A DNA stretch of 7,715 nucleotides from positions 1 through 7,715 of the forward strand of contig JAJZIF010000168.1 in assembly GCA_021810735.1 (NCBI GenBank), read 5' to 3'. This document shows positions 5,210 through 7,715 of the stretch, in pieces. The position numbers and the translations under genes were made by a program. Position 1 is the first letter of the stretch. Each line of letters starts with the position of its first letter. The notes beneath the pieces are model-generated. The model was not told the DNA's origin. It searched no databases and was given only the letters and a program-made list of their open reading frames with translations. The stretch comes from Acidobacteriota bacterium (lineage in GTDB: Bacteria; Acidobacteriota; Terriglobia; Terriglobales; Acidobacteriaceae).

Positions 5210-6409
5210 TTACTGCGTGCAGGATGTGAGGGTGTACCAGGGAGCGTGGAGGAAGCCGGGGTAGAGGCCGAGGCAGACGTAGTCTCCGACCTGAACCTGG
5301 TTGTAGGTGCGTGGGGAGACGTCCACGTTGCTGACGCTGGTCATGGGTCCCCAGGGCGCGAGGCTGAGATAGTAGCTAGTGCTGCGGCCGTGGGACACAT
5401 GCATGTCGAGGACCTGGGCCTGAAAGGGTTGGGGAATGGAGTGATCGGGTACGGTGTCGGCAGTGTGAATGACTCCGACGCTGTAGAGTCCGCCGATGAC
5501 GAGGATTCCGATGATGGCGCCGAGGCGGTTGACGCTGTTGAGCGCGGGCTGGAGCATTGCGGCGACGAAGGCGATGAAGATGACGGCGATCCAGATGAGG
5601 ATCTGGTTGGAGTGGATGATGTGGGTTGAGTCGCCTGCGCTGAAAGCGAACAAGAGGCCGAAGGCGGGGATCACGATGACAGGGACGAGCTCTGCGCGCG
5701 GGTCAGCTTTTTGTTTGAAGAACCCGTAGAGCAACGGGAAGCGATGGAGCATGCCGACGCCGACGAGCGGGAGCAGCCAGAGCACGACGACGGATGGAAG
5801 GAAGAGCGAGGGCGTCTGGCGAAAGGCAAGAAAGGAAGCGATGACGGCCAGAGCGCTGAGGGCGTACATGACGAGTTTTGCGTTTCCGAGGAGGGCGGAT
5901 GGATCGGCCTGGCCGGAGGAGATGGTCTGTTCGTTGCTCAGCTCTCTGGTGATCTGGTCTGCGTCGCGCTGGTCGAGGTTCGTGACAGACTGGAGCCATT
6001 GGCTGACTCCGTCCTGATTGGTGATGGATGAGGGGATGGTAAAGGTTCCTCGATTGTCTTTGAGATAGACGCGGGTATAACTGCCGTTTTTAGCGCGGAT
6101 GGTGCGAATGCCTTCGATTTGATCGCGGTCGACGGAGCGAGTGCGCAGCGCGGAGCGGTAATCCATGTGATCGCCGGTCAGGATGAGGCGGGTGCGGATT
6201 GCGTAGGAGGCAAGGTAGAGAGCCACCAGTGCGAAGATCAGGAAGATTGCATCAACAGGATTATGCTCTGTGAGATTGGAACCGGACTTTAGCAGGAAGA
6301 ATCCGGAGACACCAAGGTATACGAAGGACATGACGAGGTAGAGCAGCATTCTTCCGGTTGTGAGCTGGTAGGTCTGCGATTGGTTGTCGTTATAGCTGAA
6401 TTGGTCCAT
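5210..6409 (-). CDS. Multi-pass membrane protein with PH-like domain, unknown function
   Basis: The product has 399 residues. Two N-terminal helices (about 21-40 and 53-71) are followed by a soluble segment (72-145) that looks like a bacterial PH-like domain: a strand containing LILTGDHMDYRS (75-86), RDQIEGIRTIRAKNGS (95-110), then YLKDNRGTFTIP (115-126). After a polar linker come five more helices (about 176-196, 202-221, 240-257, 270-288 and 296-314). A C-terminal domain of about 85 residues includes LSLAPWGP (348-355) and VGDYVCLGLYPGFLHAPWY (374-392), ending in a cysteine-containing tail with Cys379 and Cys397, a possible disulfide outside the cytoplasm. I do not recognise a named family. 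GGGGAG lies 7 nt before ATG 6409 on the minus strand. The gene is convergent with the cupin gene (18 bp between stops) and stands alone. Confidence 0.75.
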   Translation of the reverse strand: MDQFSYNDNQSQTYQLTTGRMLLYLVMSFVYLGVSGFFLLKSGSNLTEHNPVDAIFLIFALVALYLASYAIRTRLILTGDHMDYRSALRTRSVDRDQIEGIRTIRAKNGSYTRVYLKDNRGTFTIPSSITNQDGVSQWLQSVTNLDQRDADQITRELSNEQTISSGQADPSALLGNAKLVMYALSALAVIASFLAFRQTPSLFLPSVVVLWLLPLVGVGMLHRFPLLYGFFKQKADPRAELVPVIVIPAFGLLFAFSAGDSTHIIHSNQILIWIAVIFIAFVAAMLQPALNSVNRLGAIIGILVIGGLYSVGVIHTADTVPDHSIPQPFQAQVLDMHVSHGRSTSYYLSLAPWGPMTSVSNVDVSPRTYNQVQVGDYVCLGLYPGFLHAPWYTLTSCTQ

Positions 6410-6429
6410 GCGGTTTCTCCCCGGCGGAA

Positions 6430-6438
6430 GTTATACCA
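6430..6438 (-). promoter_or_regulatory. Extended -10 promoter of the PH-domain membrane protein
   Basis: On the minus strand TGGTATAAC is an extended -10 element (TGnTATAAT with one mismatch). It lies 20 bp before the start codon. No good -35 stands 17 bp upstream, as is common for extended -10 promoters. The implied leader is about 14 nt and just includes the ribosome site. Confidence 0.4.
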
Positions 6439-6489
6439 CGCGGGGAAAATGGGGGCTAGAGAAATATGGGCCGCAAGGCGCATGCGAGC

Positions 6490-6517
6490 ATGGCTTCCCC
6501 GGAGGGAAGCCATTTTT
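6490..6517 (+). terminator. Terminator-like hairpin, plus-strand T-tract
   Basis: ATGGCTTCCC (6490-6499) and GGGAAGCCAT (6504-6513) form a perfect 10-bp stem with a CGGA tetraloop, and TTTTT follows at 6513-6517. It lies about 40 bp beyond the rhaT stop codon. The T-tract is on the plus strand, whereas both flanking genes are on minus, so the orientation is opposite to what rhaT needs. It may act imperfectly as the rhaT terminator or block antisense transcription into rhaT. Confidence 0.5.
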
Positions 6518-6553
6518 CCTGATCTGTAACTGATGAAATTATGTAATGCGGAT

Positions 6554-7585
6554 TTATGAGGTGGCGCCGAGTCCGATGAGATTGGCGGCGAGGATGATGA
6601 TGAGCATGCCGAGCCAGAGCCAGCGGACGGGGCGTTTGCCTGCTCCGCGCCACTCGCCGAGGGAAAGGCCGACGATGCCGCCGAAGAGGACGTAGAGGCT
6701 CATGTGGAGCATCCAGTTGATGAAGAAGAGGCGGGAGGGGACGTTGGCCTGTCCCCATGCGTAGAAGAAGAACTGGAAGTACCACATGATGCCGCCGGCA
6801 GCGGCGAGTGCTGCGTTGATGAGGAGGATGCGGCGCGGCTGCGCGAGGTCGCGGGCGATGGAGATGTTTTTGACGAAGCCGAGGCGGGAGAAGCAGTAGG
6901 CGAAGTTCACGAGTGCTCCGCCGCCCATGATGATGACGTAGCTGGGCAGTGCATCGTAGAGCGGATTGATGCCGAGCAGGTGAGCCTGGGCGGCCATGGG
7001 GCGTGCGGCATCGATGGCGAAAGACATTCCGGAAGAAAAGATGCCGCAGAGGATGGCGAGGATGAGTCCCTTGCGGAGGTTGAACTCTTCGGCGGCGACG
7101 CCTTGTGCGCGTTCCTTCTGGTGGCCGGCATAGGTGACGACGGCGATGCCGACGAGGGCGGTGAAGATGCCGGCCATGGTCCAGGCCCCGCTGCGGCTGG
7201 CGAGGATGGCGAGCAACTGGCCGTGCACGAGTGGCGGAACGAGGGTGCCGACGACGAGGGTGACGCCGATGGCAACTCCGATGCCGAGCGACATGCCGAG
7301 ATAGCGCATGGTGAGGCCGTAGTTGACGTTGCCGATGCCCCACATGCAGCCGAAAAGGAAGACGGTAAAGAGGACCGAGGCGGGGATGCTGGAATAGAAG
7401 GCTCCGAAGTGCGGAAGCAGCATGAGGCTGACGCTGATGGGCAGGATGACCCAGGAGAATATGCCGGCGACGGCCCAGGTGGTTTCCCACGACCACTTTT
7501 TGACTTTCTCAATGGGGGCATAGAACGAGGCGGCACACGCCGCGCCGATCATGTGCCAGCCGATTCCGGCAACGATCGAAGGCAT
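6554..7585 (-). CDS. rhaT: L-rhamnose/proton symporter RhaT
   Basis: RhaT is an inner-membrane transporter that takes up L-rhamnose with a proton, feeding the rhamnose isomerase/kinase/aldolase pathway. The 343-aa protein is nearly the length of E. coli RhaT (344 aa) and matches it throughout. Conserved segments include FYAPIEKVKKWSWET (21-35), MWGIGNVNYGLTMRYLGMS (81-99), AEEFNLRKGL (165-174), ALPSYVIIMGGGA (212-224), MWYFQFFFYAWG (267-278), WMLHMSLYVLFGGIVGL (291-307) and GKRPV (316-320). About ten transmembrane helices are visible. ATG 7585 is chosen for its match to the family start and GGGAG at 7592-7596 on the minus strand. No rhamnose catabolic gene is in the window; the upstream side is cut 130 bp away. 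Regulation is unknown, but an inverted repeat sits upstream. Confidence 0.96.
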   Translation of the reverse strand: MPSIVAGIGWHMIGAACAASFYAPIEKVKKWSWETTWAVAGIFSWVILPISVSLMLLPHFGAFYSSIPASVLFTVFLFGCMWGIGNVNYGLTMRYLGMSLGIGVAIGVTLVVGTLVPPLVHGQLLAILASRSGAWTMAGIFTALVGIAVVTYAGHQKERAQGVAAEEFNLRKGLILAILCGIFSSGMSFAIDAARPMAAQAHLLGINPLYDALPSYVIIMGGGALVNFAYCFSRLGFVKNISIARDLAQPRRILLINAALAAAGGIMWYFQFFFYAWGQANVPSRLFFINWMLHMSLYVLFGGIVGLSLGEWRGAGKRPVRWLWLGMLIIILAANLIGLGATS

Positions 7586-7649
7586 TCGAGTCTCCCGCTA
7601 GCAGATAGTGTCGTTTCAGGACACCGGAGGTTTGTTCCAAAGAGGGTAT

Positions 7650-7668
7650 CAGTTCTGTATAGGAACTG
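7650..7668. promoter_or_regulatory. Inverted repeat upstream of rhaT
   Basis: CAGTTC (7650-7655) and GAACTG (7663-7668) are perfect 6-bp arms around a 7-bp spacer, about 65-83 bp upstream of the rhaT start. The spacer region carries TATACA on the minus strand, a possible -10. The size suits a dimeric regulator binding one helical turn per half-site. No known rhamnose-regulator consensus is recognised, so the role is inferred only from position. Confidence 0.35.
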
Positions 7669-7715
7669 GCGAGGCTGGGGAGTGGATTTTGGACGGGTGC
7701 GGTGAAAGCGGGGTG

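Noticed and set aside
6456..7496. Second long minus-strand frame overlapping rhaT
   Set aside because: The His/Arg/Pro-rich composition is a frame-shifted shadow of rhaT with no recognisable domain.
6704..7705. Open frame of 333 codons on plus across rhaT
   Set aside because: It is an acidic, Gly/Asp/Glu-rich antisense shadow; rhaT on minus matches its family along its full length.
1..7715. CRISPR array, tandem repeats, insertion sequence, tRNA or rRNA
   Set aside because: No regularly spaced repeats, transposase, terminal inverted repeats with duplications, or RNA-gene signatures were seen on reading the window.

Overview
The window looks like ordinary chromosome from a moderately GC-rich bacterium, most likely an acidobacterium of the Granulicella/Acidobacterium/Terriglobus type. 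The strongest pointer is the small cupin at 4793-5191. From memory it lines up residue for residue at the metal site with the manganese cupin hydroxynitrile lyases of Granulicella tundricola and Acidobacterium capsulatum. No mobile element, CRISPR array, rRNA or tRNA was seen. The organism is inferred; no search was run.

Layout, left to right. (1) The 3' end of an unrecognised protein gene (1-380). (2) A small exported LTXXQ/Spy-like protein (531-959) with a strong terminator that runs into the end of a convergent gene. (3) A secreted LolA-fold-like protein on the minus strand (1014-1880). It is divergent from a four-helix membrane protein of the phage-holin superfamily IV (PF04020) type at 1999-2352, and a perfect 9-bp inverted repeat lies between them. 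(4) A TetR-type repressor on minus (2358-2936), divergent from a DoxX-family membrane protein (3035-3427). Their predicted promoters have overlapping -35 elements. (5) A YahK-like zinc alcohol dehydrogenase/aldehyde reductase (3598-4656), followed by the cupin hydroxynitrile lyase homologue (4793-5191). (6) On minus, a seven-helix membrane protein with a PH-like domain and a conserved-looking C-terminal domain (5210-6409), then rhaT, the L-rhamnose/proton symporter (6554-7585), whose upstream region reaches the window edge.

How the genes may work together. The tetR-doxX-yahK-like-cupin block is the most coherent part. It pairs a regulator and a redox-associated membrane protein with two enzymes acting on carbonyl compounds: an aldehyde reductase and an enzyme that can make or break cyanohydrins. 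Intrinsic terminators after doxX and after the dehydrogenase suggest separate transcription units rather than one operon, so co-regulation is only a hypothesis. The remaining genes are housekeeping or envelope functions with no evident link. I see no undescribed multi-gene system. The most interesting points are the hydroxynitrile lyase homologue, whose natural role is not established, the Asp-for-Cys change in the dehydrogenase structural zinc site, and several unexplained inverted repeats in promoter regions.
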